Positions 42,774 through 50,884 of a stretch of 64,000 bases of DNA are shown piece after piece. The notes under the pieces were generated by a model. That model saw only the letters and a list, made by a program, of their open reading frames with translations, was not told the origin of the DNA and did no database searches. Both the position numbers and the translations under genes were made by a program. Each line of letters starts with the position of its first letter. The stretch's first letter is position 1. Origin of the DNA: Caballeronia insecticola (GTDB taxonomy: Bacteria > Pseudomonadota > Gammaproteobacteria > Burkholderiales > Burkholderiaceae); NCBI RefSeq assembly GCF_000402035.1, contig NC_021294.1:1-64000 (forward strand). The letters are read 5' to 3'.

Positions 42774-43310
42774 ATGACCCAGCTCAACGAATCGAATCAA
42801 GCTCGCCCCGCACGCCGCGGCCACCTTCTTCTCAAGCTCTCCGCGCTGAGCATTGTCACGGCGCTCTCGCTCGGCGTCGGTTCCGCGCCGGTGTATGCGC
42901 AGGCAATGCCGAACGATATCGACACCGCGGTTCACGCGCAGCCGCTCAACATGCGCACGCTGCACGATCAACTGAACCTGAGCGCCGATCAGGAAGTGCA
43001 ATGGCAAGCCGCGCTCGATGCGATGCGCCAGAGCCACGCATCCGAGCGCATGAACGCGGACCAGATGCAGTCGCGCATGCAGACGATGCTCAAGCAGCCG
43101 ATCCTCGATCTCTCCGCGCTGCACGCGATGGACGAGAAGGCGCGGCAGCAGGACGCGCCCTTATCCGATCAGTCGGCGAAAGCGTGGCTCAAGTTCTACG
43201 GCAGCCTGAACGATCAGCAGAAGACCACGTTCAGCGATGCGATCCGTCCGGAGTTCGCGAACATCGTGCATCATCCGGCGCGGCCTTACGATCCGCGGAC
43301 CGGACTGTGA
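42774..43310 (+). CDS. Spy/CpxP-like periplasmic protein
   Basis: 178 residues from ATG 42774. Signal peptide with cleavage near PVYA-QAMP. The mature part is helical and Gln/Met-rich. LHDQLNLSADQEVQWQAALDAM and SDQSAKAWLKFYGSLNDQQKTTFSDAI recall the LTxxQ helices of Spy-family chaperones and metal-responsive proteins, although the exact LTxxQ motif is replaced. It is probably an envelope-stress chaperone. A GAAAGGGGAAACGAC leader provides the ribosome site. Confidence 0.72.
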   Translation: MTQLNESNQARPARRGHLLLKLSALSIVTALSLGVGSAPVYAQAMPNDIDTAVHAQPLNMRTLHDQLNLSADQEVQWQAALDAMRQSHASERMNADQMQSRMQTMLKQPILDLSALHAMDEKARQQDAPLSDQSAKAWLKFYGSLNDQQKTTFSDAIRPEFANIVHHPARPYDPRTGL

Positions 43311-43329
43311 CGCGACGACACCACCACGC

Positions 43330-44037
43330 TCACGTTCCGCCCGTGAAGATCGGCCCTTGCCCGCCCGGCGCAAACGTGCGATGAACGCCATCGACGTGCG
43401 CGCCCGCCGCTTCGCGCGTGGATGCCGATGACGACGCCGACGCAGGCGCCGGATCGCGCAACGTGACCGCCGTTTCGGATGTGATCGGCACGCTCGGCTG
43501 TGCGAGCAGTTCGGTCTTGCGCATCGAACCTGCGGACGTCCCGAAGTAATAGCCGATGATGCTGATCCACGCCGTCCCGAGCGCGCCGACCACGACGTTC
43601 ACCAGATCGCGATTCGCCTCGGGCAGCGCGCGCAACGCCATCAGCAGCAGAATGCCGAAGAAGCCGCCGGTCACGCACATCGCGAGCACCTTGGGCACCC
43701 AGTCGCGATTCGCGATGCCCATCGCGCGCGCATCGGCACGATCGCCCGCCGCCATACGCGCCATGTCCGCTTCGAACGACAACCGCGCCTGCGCCGCCGC
43801 CACCACGAGCTGTTGCAGTTGCAGCGAGTTCGCGCTTTCCGCCTGACTGATTTTCTCGAGCGCGGCGGGATCGTTGAGCGCGGTCTCGACGACTTCCGGA
43901 TCGTTCGGCGTGCCGAGCGCATGCGAGATGATCGCGGCCGCCGCCGTCACGCCGAGCCCGACCGGCCCGCCGATGAGTCCCGCCAGAAGAGGCGCCCTCG
44001 CGCCGATGCTTGCCGCCACTTTCGACCAGTCCATCAT
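43330..44037 (-). CDS. Holin-like three-helix protein (GTA/phage lysis type)
   Basis: 235 residues from ATG 44037, overlapping the lysozyme stop by 4 bp. An N-terminal hydrophobic stretch (LLAGLIGGPVGLGVTAAAAIISHALG), a charged helical middle with FEADMARMAAGDRADARAMG, and two later helices (VPKVLAMCVTGGFFGILLLMALRAL and VNVVVGALGTAWISIIGYYFGTSAGS). This is the pattern of the three-helix holin family linked to gene-transfer-agent release. The C-terminal 60 residues are an Ala/Ser-rich tail. The holin would let the lysozyme reach the wall. Confidence 0.78.
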   Translation of the reverse strand: MMDWSKVAASIGARAPLLAGLIGGPVGLGVTAAAAIISHALGTPNDPEVVETALNDPAALEKISQAESANSLQLQQLVVAAAQARLSFEADMARMAAGDRADARAMGIANRDWVPKVLAMCVTGGFFGILLLMALRALPEANRDLVNVVVGALGTAWISIIGYYFGTSAGSMRKTELLAQPSVPITSETAVTLRDPAPASASSSASTREAAGAHVDGVHRTFAPGGQGPIFTGGT

Positions 44038-44516
44038 GCCGCTCCCAGAAGAAGATTCGTCGCCATGCGTTCGGTCCAGCCTCGGCTGAACGTCGGCCAT
44101 GCATGCAGGCCCTTCAGATAACGCAGCCGATACGCGGCGAAGCGCAGAACGAAGCGCATCGGATCGGCGGCTTTCACGGCATCGACGGTATCGGGGCCGA
44201 ACTTGCCGTCTTCCTGCGCGCCCGCTGCCTTCTGCATCCACAACACGACGAGCCCGCCGTTGTAGTTCGCATCGAAGATCTGGAAGGCGACGCGCGGATC
44301 GAATTCATCGAGATGCAGCGGGTCCCAGTACTTCTGCTTCGCGATGCGCTTCGCGAGATCGAGCGGCAGGTCCTTCATCGCGCCCGCATAGCCATAGCCG
44401 CGTGCGACGCGTGCCGTCACGCCCCACATGGTTTCGCCGCCCGGGTCCGCCGGATGAAACGAATAGCCGCCTTCGCTGCCGATGAGCGCGTCGAAGGCGT
44501 CGTCGAAATTGTTCAT
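44034..44516 (-). CDS. Glycoside hydrolase 108 lysozyme (endolysin type)
   Basis: 160 residues from ATG 44516 (AAGGAGAACACC). The GH108 catalytic motif EGGYSFHPADPGGETMWGVT with its Glu is at residues 15-34. QKYWDPLHLDEFDPRVAFQIFDANYNGG follows, then the peptidoglycan-binding-3 domain KFGPDTVDAVKAADPMRFVLRFAAYRLRYLKGL. It lacks a signal peptide, as endolysins do, so it depends on the overlapping holin gene for export. No phage structural genes are nearby; the pair is an orphan lysis cassette. Confidence 0.9.
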   Translation of the reverse strand: MNNFDDAFDALIGSEGGYSFHPADPGGETMWGVTARVARGYGYAGAMKDLPLDLAKRIAKQKYWDPLHLDEFDPRVAFQIFDANYNGGLVVLWMQKAAGAQEDGKFGPDTVDAVKAADPMRFVLRFAAYRLRYLKGLHAWPTFSRGWTERMATNLLLGAA

Positions 44517-44935
44517 GGTGTTCTCCTTGGCGCCTGCATGTGCCGCCGGAACTTCGCGATACGACGATCGCGGCGCCGGAAGAAACGGGCCGGCGCACGA
44601 GGCAGCCGGCCCGGTCGCATCGAGCCAGTGGCAGGCAGTCCCGATGCGACGGTAGGCATCTATGCAACCGCTATGCCAATGCACGTATAAAAGCGCGCGC
44701 GCGTTGTGGGACAAGGCTTGCGTGCTTCAGGAGAAGGTACGTGAAAAAGCGAACTGTCGTGCGTCATCCAACGCTTCCGATGCGCGATGTTCGCGCGATG
44801 CAAACAGTGTTGCGAGCGGCGCGCTCATTCGCGCCTCATTCAGCGTCTCTACGATGCACAGCATGCAAGGCGGCATGCGCGTCACATCCACACGCACCGC
44901 TCTGCGTTGACGATGTTTCATCGAGGAGAGAAGCC
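44517..44935. other. Intergenic region upstream of the lysis cassette
   Basis: About 420 bp without a convincing gene; short frames here lack family signals. It holds a hairpin, GGGCCGGC...GCCGGCCC (44587-44612), and presumably the promoters for the divergent lysozyme and terB genes. Confidence 0.5.
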
Positions 44936-45322
44936 ATGCGTCATTACCCATCGGACAGTCCCCGCGCGGCGGCGCGCATCGTCGTGATGTCGCTGATCGC
45001 GGACGGGCATATCGGCAGCGTCGAGATCGAGGCGCTCGAACGGCGCGGATTCTATGCGCGGCTCGGGCTGCATGCGGGCGAGTTGCACGACATCGTGCGC
45101 GAGGTGTGCGAAGACCTCACGCGCGCGTCGTATCTCACATGGGATGACGCGTGCCGGCTCGACGCTCATCTCGTGCAGCAGTTGGCGGAAGAAGTGCGCG
45201 ATGTGCGCATGCGGCGCGAAGTGCTCGAACTGTGCGAAGCGGCCGTGGTCGCCGACGGTCACATCACGTGCACCGAAGCCGCCGTGCTCGACGCGGTGAA
45301 GCGCGCCTGGCGCATGCATTGA
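44936..45322 (+). CDS. TerB-like protein
   Basis: 128 residues from ATG 44936 (GAGGAGAGAAG). It is all-helical, with two acidic DGHI loops in equivalent places (VVMSLIADGHIGSVEIEALERRGFY and EAAVVADGHITCTEAAVLDAVKRAW). This is the repeated metal-binding motif of the TerB/DjlA N-terminal fold, linked to tellurite and envelope-stress responses. No other ter genes are present. The usp gene follows after 25 bp, so the two may form a stress operon with phoD. Confidence 0.75.
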   Translation: MRHYPSDSPRAAARIVVMSLIADGHIGSVEIEALERRGFYARLGLHAGELHDIVREVCEDLTRASYLTWDDACRLDAHLVQQLAEEVRDVRMRREVLELCEAAVVADGHITCTEAAVLDAVKRAWRMH

Positions 45323-45347
45323 AGCGCGCGTTCAAGGAGACGACATC

Positions 45348-45938
45348 ATGCAAAAGCACATTCTCGTCGCAGTGGGCCCGAGCGGCAGCCATGCCGCGCT
45401 CTCGCTCGGCATCGCGCGGGCCCGCGAATGCAACGCGCGCCTCACGGCGCTTCATGTGGTGGACCGCATGCCGTTCTGGGCAGTATCGTCGGTGCAGTAC
45501 GACTGCGGCACGGCGCTCGCGTGCGTCGAAGAAAACGCGCGCGACATCGAGAAGCGCACATTGCAGGCGATACGCGCATCGAGCGTGAACGGCGTCTGCG
45601 TCGTGATGGACCTGCCGGACGGCATGACGGTCGCGCGTACGATCGCGCAGGCGGCGCGCGAGTTCGATGCCGATCTCGTCGTGACGGGCCGCGCGAAGGG
45701 CACGCACTGGCGCTTCTGGGAAGAGCGCGTGTCCGATGCGGTGAGCCGTCACAGCAACCGGCGCGTGCTGATTGCATCGAACCGCGAGCGCGATGAAGCG
45801 CCCGTTGAAACAAAAGCGACATCGTTACGATTTACCATCGCCGATTCGACGCAGCGCACATCTACCGCAACGTACAGTTCGAGAGGAAGCTCGCCATGCC
45901 GGATCGCATCGTCAAACCATCGCGACGTGCATTACTGA
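45348..45938 (+). CDS. Universal stress protein with an odd C-terminal extension
   Basis: 196 residues. Residues 1-145 are a normal UspA fold: HILVAVGPSGSHAALSLGIARA at the start and the nucleotide loop DLVVTGRAKGTHWRFWEERVSDAVSRHSNRRVLIA. The remaining 50 residues are Ser/Thr/Arg-rich and unlike any Usp, and the frame runs 43 bp into the next gene, phoD. This looks like loss of the original stop codon, with read-on through the phoD leader. The stress function itself is probably intact. Confidence 0.8.
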   Translation: MQKHILVAVGPSGSHAALSLGIARARECNARLTALHVVDRMPFWAVSSVQYDCGTALACVEENARDIEKRTLQAIRASSVNGVCVVMDLPDGMTVARTIAQAAREFDADLVVTGRAKGTHWRFWEERVSDAVSRHSNRRVLIASNRERDEAPVETKATSLRFTIADSTQRTSTATYSSRGSSPCRIASSNHRDVHY

Positions 45939-47518
45939 AAGGTCTCGTGTCCGGCACGGGGCTCGCGCTCACGGGCGCGGGCGCGGGCCTGGCCGATGCG
46001 CTCGCGCAAGGTGTCGCGCCCGCCATCGTCACCGCCGACAAGTTGCGTCCGCAACTACCCGGCGGCGTGATGAGCGGCGACGTCACCGCGACGAGCGGCA
46101 TTGTCTGGAGCCGCACGGATCGGCCTGCGCGCATGATCGTCGAGTATTCGGCGAGCGAGAACTTCGCGACGTTTCAGCGGCGTATCGGTCCGGCGGCGCT
46201 CGACGGCAGCGGCTTCACGGCGCGCGTCGATCTCACCGGTCTGCCGCCGGGCGCCGACGTGTTCTATCGCGTGCGCTTTCAGGATCTCGTCGATGGCAAG
46301 GCATACAGCGAACCGGCGACGGGACGCTTGCGCACGGCATCGTTCGATGCGAACAAGCCGGTCTGCTTCGTGTTTTCCGGCGACGAAGCGGGGCAGGGCT
46401 GGGGCATCAATGAACGCTTCGGCGGCTATCGTATTTATGAAGCGATGCGGCGCGAGTCGCCGGACTTCTTCATTCATCAGGGCGACCAGATCTATGCGGA
46501 CAGCGTGATCGAATCCGAAGTGCGCCTGCCGGACGGCACGATGTGGACGAACATCGTGACCGAAGGCAAGTCGCATGTTGCGCAGACGCTCGACGATTAT
46601 CGCGCGGCCTTCGCCTACAACCAGCTCGATAAAAACAAGCGCCGCTTTGCCGCCGACGTGCCGTTCCTCGTGCAATGGGACGATCACGAAGTGCGCAACA
46701 ACTGGTATCCCGGTCAGCAGATCGGCGCTGCGGAGACGCGTTATCAAACGCGCGCGATCAATCTGCTCGAAGCGCGTGCGAAGCAGGCGATGTTCGAATA
46801 CAACCCGTATCGCATCAATCAGCTCGATCCGGAGCAGGTTTATCGCGGCTTTCAGTTCGGGCCGCTGCTCGATGTGTTCATGCTCGACGAGCGGTCGTAT
46901 CGCGGCGCGAATTCACCGAACCGGCAGACGCGTCTCGACGCCGACTCGGCCTTTCTCGGCTCGCAGCAGACGGAGTGGCTGAAGGCGTCGCTCAAGGCTT
47001 CGCGCGCGACGTGGAAAGTGATCGCGAGCGATATGCCGATTTCGCTCGTCGTCCCCGATGCGAACCCCGACGTACCGAAGGGCACGTTTGAAGCGTGGGC
47101 CAACGCGGACAACGGCGCGCCGCTCGGCCGCGAGCTTGAGTTGAAAGAGATCCTCGGCTTCATCAAGCGCGAGGACATCAAGAACGTCGTGTGGATCACG
47201 GCCGATGTGCACTACGCGCAGGCGACGCATTACGATCCGTCGCGCGCGAAGTTCAGCGACTTCAAGCCGTTCTGGGAGTTCGTCGGCGGGCCGATCAACG
47301 CGGGCACGTTCGGCCCGAACGATCTCGATACGACCTTCGGCCCCGAACTGCGCTACGTGAGCGTGCCGAAGGACAATCCGCAGAACCGTTCGCCCGCCGC
47401 CATGCAGCAGTTCTACGGCCGCGCGAAGATCGATCCGGCGAGCCGCGCGATGACCGTCTCCCTGCACGATCTGAACGGCCGCTCGCTCTATGAAGTGAAG
47501 CTCGATATTGAAGCGTAG
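45896..47518 (+). CDS. phoD: PhoD-like alkaline phosphatase, Tat-exported
   Basis: 540 residues. Twin-arginine signal (KPSRRALLKGLVSGTGLALTGAGAGLADALA), then the Fn3-like N-terminal PhoD domain (GVMSGDVTATSGIVWSRTDRP), then the metallophosphatase core with FSGDEAGQ, HQGDQIYAD, QWDDHEVRNNW and WITADVHYAQATHY. PhoD enzymes release phosphate from mono- and diesters in the periplasm using calcium and iron. Tat export fits metal loading in the cytosol. The start lies inside the tail of the upstream usp frame. Confidence 0.92.
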   Translation: MPDRIVKPSRRALLKGLVSGTGLALTGAGAGLADALAQGVAPAIVTADKLRPQLPGGVMSGDVTATSGIVWSRTDRPARMIVEYSASENFATFQRRIGPAALDGSGFTARVDLTGLPPGADVFYRVRFQDLVDGKAYSEPATGRLRTASFDANKPVCFVFSGDEAGQGWGINERFGGYRIYEAMRRESPDFFIHQGDQIYADSVIESEVRLPDGTMWTNIVTEGKSHVAQTLDDYRAAFAYNQLDKNKRRFAADVPFLVQWDDHEVRNNWYPGQQIGAAETRYQTRAINLLEARAKQAMFEYNPYRINQLDPEQVYRGFQFGPLLDVFMLDERSYRGANSPNRQTRLDADSAFLGSQQTEWLKASLKASRATWKVIASDMPISLVVPDANPDVPKGTFEAWANADNGAPLGRELELKEILGFIKREDIKNVVWITADVHYAQATHYDPSRAKFSDFKPFWEFVGGPINAGTFGPNDLDTTFGPELRYVSVPKDNPQNRSPAAMQQFYGRAKIDPASRAMTVSLHDLNGRSLYEVKLDIEA

Positions 47519-48121
47519 TCAGCCGGCAAGCTTCGTCGCCAGTTCGGCGACATGCTTGCCCTGATAGCGCGCGATATCGAGTTCGTTCTGCGAGGGCTGG
47601 CGGCTTCCATCGGGCCCGGCGAGCGTGGTTGCGCCGTAGGGCGTGCCGCCCGATATCTCGCTCATGTTCGTGAGCCCCGCGCACGCGTAGGGCACGCCGA
47701 CGATCACCATGCCGTGATGCAGCAGCGTGTTATGAAACGACGTGATAGTCGTTTCCTGGCCGCCGTGTTGCGAAGCCGTCGATGAAAACACGCTGCCGAC
47801 CTTGCCGACGAGCGCGCCTTTCATCCACAGTCCGCCCGTCTGGTCGAGAAAGGTGCGCATCTGCCCGGCCATGTTGCCGAAGCGCGTGGGCGTGCCGAAG
47901 ATGATCGCGTCGTAGTCGGCGAGTTCGTCGACGGTTGCGACGGGCGCTTGTTGATCGAGCTTCGCGCCGATCTGCGCGGCGCGGTCGGCGGGAATCGTTT
48001 CCGGCACGCGCTTGAGCGTGACCTCGACGCCCGCGACGCCTTGCGCGCCTTCTGCAATGGCATGCGCCATTGTTTCTATGTGGCCGTACATCGAATAATA
48101 GAGAACCAGAACTTTCGCCAT
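47519..48121 (-). CDS. wrbA: NAD(P)H:quinone oxidoreductase, WrbA type
   Basis: 200 residues from ATG 48121 (AAGGACCC). Flavodoxin-like fold with [23 protein letters not shown] (FMN phosphate loop), [59 protein letters not shown] and GGTPYGATT. The two-electron quinone reduction limits redox cycling. It ends next to the convergent phoD, whose stop is the adjacent base. Confidence 0.95.
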   Translation of the reverse strand: MAKVLVLYYSMYGHIETMAHAIAEGAQGVAGVEVTLKRVPETIPADRAAQIGAKLDQQAPVATVDELADYDAIIFGTPTRFGNMAGQMRTFLDQTGGLWMKGALVGKVGSVFSSTASQHGGQETTITSFHNTLLHHGMVIVGVPYACAGLTNMSEISGGTPYGATTLAGPDGSRQPSQNELDIARYQGKHVAELATKLAG

Positions 48122-48312
48122 GATGGGTCCTTGATCGAGGGGTGCATCCGATGGAGATGCGCGGTTCCTTGCGCAGTTGTCAAAGATAGCACCGCATGCG
48201 CGGGTGCATCGGTCGCACGAACTGGCCTGCCGGCGCACGCGCGAAGCGTTCATGGGCGCGCACGTTTCGCATCGACGACAATATAAAAAATCGAAACGGA
48301 GACGCCATCGAC

Positions 48313-48951
48313 ATGAACGGCCACGCCTTTCTCAGCGCGAATCTGCTGATCGCTTACTCGGCGTATTTCGTCGGCACCGCGAGCCCCGGGCCGAGCAATC
48401 TCGCCATCATGTCGATTGCCAGCACCTCGGGCCGGCGCGCGGCGTTCGCCTTTGCGGCGGGCGTCATGTCCGGCTCGTTCTTCTGGGCGATGCTCGCCGC
48501 GCTCGGCCTTTCCGCCGCGCTCACCGCGTATTCGGGCTTTCTCGTCGGCGTGAAGATTTGCGGCGGGCTGTATCTGTTGTGGCTCGCATTCAAGTCGGGA
48601 CGTTCGGCATTGAAGCCGACCGCGCGAACTTCCGCGACGCACGCGACGGGGCAGAGCGGCCGGAAACTCTATGCGCGCGGCGCGCTTTTGCATCTCACGA
48701 ATCCGAAGGCCATTCTCGTGTGGATGTCGGTGGCCGCGCTCGGTTCGTCGGCGGGCGAAGGGCCGGGACATATGCTCGCGGTGGTCGCGGGCTGTCTGTG
48801 CATCGGCGTCTGCGTGTTCGGCGGCTATGCGGCGCTCTTTTCGATGGCCGCCGCGCGGCGCATCTATACGCGCATTCAGCGCGGCCTCGACGCGTGCCTC
48901 GCGCTGGTGTTCGGCGCGGCGGGCATCCGGCTCCTGACATCGCGCGTGTGA
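48313..48951 (+). CDS. LysE/RhtB-family amino acid exporter
   Basis: 212 residues from ATG 48313. Five to six membrane helices with the family signature [38 protein letters not shown], then [16 protein letters not shown] and [22 protein letters not shown]. Members export amino acids, homoserine lactones or related molecules. It is followed 2 bp later by the CPBP reading frame. Confidence 0.9.
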   Translation: MNGHAFLSANLLIAYSAYFVGTASPGPSNLAIMSIASTSGRRAAFAFAAGVMSGSFFWAMLAALGLSAALTAYSGFLVGVKICGGLYLLWLAFKSGRSALKPTARTSATHATGQSGRKLYARGALLHLTNPKAILVWMSVAALGSSAGEGPGHMLAVVAGCLCIGVCVFGGYAALFSMAAARRIYTRIQRGLDACLALVFGAAGIRLLTSRV

Positions 48952-48953
48952 CC

Positions 48954-49469
48954 ATGAATCAGCCCGCGCGTACGCATTCGCTTTCGGCCGAGTCCGCGTT
49001 TGCGTTTCTGACGCGGCTGCCGACGCCCATTCTGATCGTCGCGGCGGTCGTGGCGGGCTATGCGGCGAATATCATCGTGATGGAACTCGTGATGCTCGTC
49101 GCGCCCGATGCGCCGCTCAACGCCCCGCATCTGACGCTGAGCGGCCCGATGTTCATCGCGACGCTGATCGCCGCTTGCGCGATCCTGCCGCTGTTCGAGA
49201 CGCTCGTGTTTCAGTAGGCGATCATCGTCTTCGTGCGCCGCAAGCTGCGCTGGCGCGCGGTCTGGGCCGTGGCGCTGTCGGCGGCGGCGTTCGGGCTCGC
49301 GCATTCCTACAGCGCGCAGTACATGCTGCGCGCGGCGGCGGGCGGCCTTGTGCTGGGCACCGTGTTCGTCGTCGAGCAGGAGAAACGCGGCTCGCCGTTC
49401 TGGGTCGTGACGTCGGTGCATGCGTTCTACAACCTGATCGCCATGTTTCTGCTTGCGCAAGCCGTGTAG
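48954..49469 (+). pseudogene. CPBP intramembrane protease gene interrupted by an in-frame TAG
   Basis: One continuous reading frame of 172 codons is broken only by TAG at 49215-49217 (codon 88). Before it come two hydrophobic helices and the first CPBP motif in the variant form FETLVFQ. After it, in the same frame, come FGLAHSYS (motif 2) and SVHAFYNLIAM (motif 3). So all three metalloprotease motifs exist but are split between two halves. A TGG-to-TAG change would explain it, since Trp is common after ETLLFQ in relatives. Alternatives are a sequencing error or amber readthrough. The absence of further damage suggests that the change is recent. Confidence 0.78.
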
Positions 49470-49558
49470 CGGATTTGCCGCGCCGTGTGCGGTTCGGCTT
49501 TGCTTCCGGACGATCGGGGTCTAGTCTCAAGCCTGGACACTGAACGATTTCCGGACCG

Positions 49559-50851
49559 ATGCCGACCGACGATTCTCCCCGCCGCGCTCCTCCGCTCAAG
49601 CCGCCGCTCACCGCGATCATCGGCGAACATGCGCGCATCGTGCTCGATGCCTTCGCCGCGCTCGGACGCGAACTCGTCGCGATCGTGCCGACGCAGGCGC
49701 GCGCGCTCTTTGCGACGCAGGCGATGCTGTCGGTCGGGCTCGCCGTCGCGCTCGCCTATGCGTTTCACCTGTCCAACATCTGGTGGGCGGCGATCAGCGG
49801 CTTCGCGGTGATGCAGTCGAAATTCTCGGCGTGCGCGCAACGCGGTGTGCAGCGCGTCGTCGGCACGGTGGCGGGCGCGCTGATCGGCGCGGTCGCGGGA
49901 CCGACTATCGGCGACTTGCCGTGGCTGTTCGTGCCGCTGCTCGGGGTGATCGCGGGCGTGTCGGTGTATCGCGCGCTCGTGTCCGATGCGGGCTACGCGT
50001 GGGTGCTCGGCGCGGTGACTTCGCTGATGGTGACGTTCGAGGCGCACCGGCTCGCGTCCGCCGCGGCGACAGCGTCGTTCGCGCTCTTGCGCGTGGGCGA
50101 AGTGGCCGTCGGGACGATTGCGTGCGTGGGTGTATCGGCGCTGTTTCACGCGGGATTGCAGCACTATCGGAAAAAGCGCGGCGCCGCGCCGTTGCCGCGC
50201 GCGCAGGCGGCGTCGACGGTCGATCGCGTCGATGGCGTCAATGCGCAGACCATCACCATCATGCCGTCCGATGCGGCGCAGGCGGTGCAGGCGGTCGAGG
50301 CATCGCACGTCGCGCGCGCCGCACAGATTGCGCTCGCGATGCGCGGGCGTCTCGCATGGCAGAGCGCGTGGTCGGTGATGATTCTGGCGTCGCTCGCGTA
50401 TGCGTGGAATCTGCCGGGCTTCGCGCAGGCGATGGTCACCGCGATCGCCGTGCTGATCCTGCCTGCATCGGCGCTCGGCAAGCCGACCAGCAAGCCGATT
50501 GCGGAGCGCATGATTCAGCGCTTCGTCGGCTGTCTGCTCGCGGGCGGCGTGAGTCTCGCGCTGTTGCCTTTAGTGGGCGACAACGCGCTCGTCTGCATGA
50601 TCGCGCTGTGCGCGGGCGTGTGGATCGGCTGTCATGTGCAGACCGGCACGCAAGGCGCGAGCTACGTGGGGCGGCAGTTCAGCATCGCGTTCATCATGGT
50701 GTTCGTGCAGGATCACCATTGGTCGTCCGATCCGATGCCCGCGCTCACGCGGCTCGCGGGCATTCTGTGCGGGATCGTGGTGTTGTCCGGCGTGATGGCG
50801 GCCGGGACCGCGTGGACGCAAAGAAAAGCCCCGCGAACCGCGATGCGGTGA
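49559..50851 (+). CDS. FUSC-family membrane protein (aromatic acid efflux type)
   Basis: 430 residues with two hydrophobic blocks (about 47-200 and 270-420), each of five to six helices, separated by a cytosolic loop of 70 residues containing HYRKKRGAAPLPRAQAAS. This is the fusaric acid resistance/AaeB-like arrangement, though shorter than AaeB (about 650). The PTSKPIAERMIQRFVGCLLAGGV motif in the second block is typical. No periplasmic adaptor (AaeA-like) gene is adjacent, so it may work alone or with distant partners. Confidence 0.85.
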   Translation: MPTDDSPRRAPPLKPPLTAIIGEHARIVLDAFAALGRELVAIVPTQARALFATQAMLSVGLAVALAYAFHLSNIWWAAISGFAVMQSKFSACAQRGVQRVVGTVAGALIGAVAGPTIGDLPWLFVPLLGVIAGVSVYRALVSDAGYAWVLGAVTSLMVTFEAHRLASAAATASFALLRVGEVAVGTIACVGVSALFHAGLQHYRKKRGAAPLPRAQAASTVDRVDGVNAQTITIMPSDAAQAVQAVEASHVARAAQIALAMRGRLAWQSAWSVMILASLAYAWNLPGFAQAMVTAIAVLILPASALGKPTSKPIAERMIQRFVGCLLAGGVSLALLPLVGDNALVCMIALCAGVWIGCHVQTGTQGASYVGRQFSIAFIMVFVQDHHWSSDPMPALTRLAGILCGIVVLSGVMAAGTAWTQRKAPRTAMR

Positions 50852-50884
50852 CGTAACCGCATCGCGCTTCCCAAGCTCGAAAAC

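Noticed and set aside
44662..44951. Short frames on both strands upstream of terB
   Set aside because: No ribosome site, no family resemblance and atypical composition; left as intergenic.
48177..48312. Frame before the LysE gene read as part of a longer protein
   Set aside because: The exporter signature begins at the ATG 48313; upstream residues are basic with no match and lie in the wrbA promoter.
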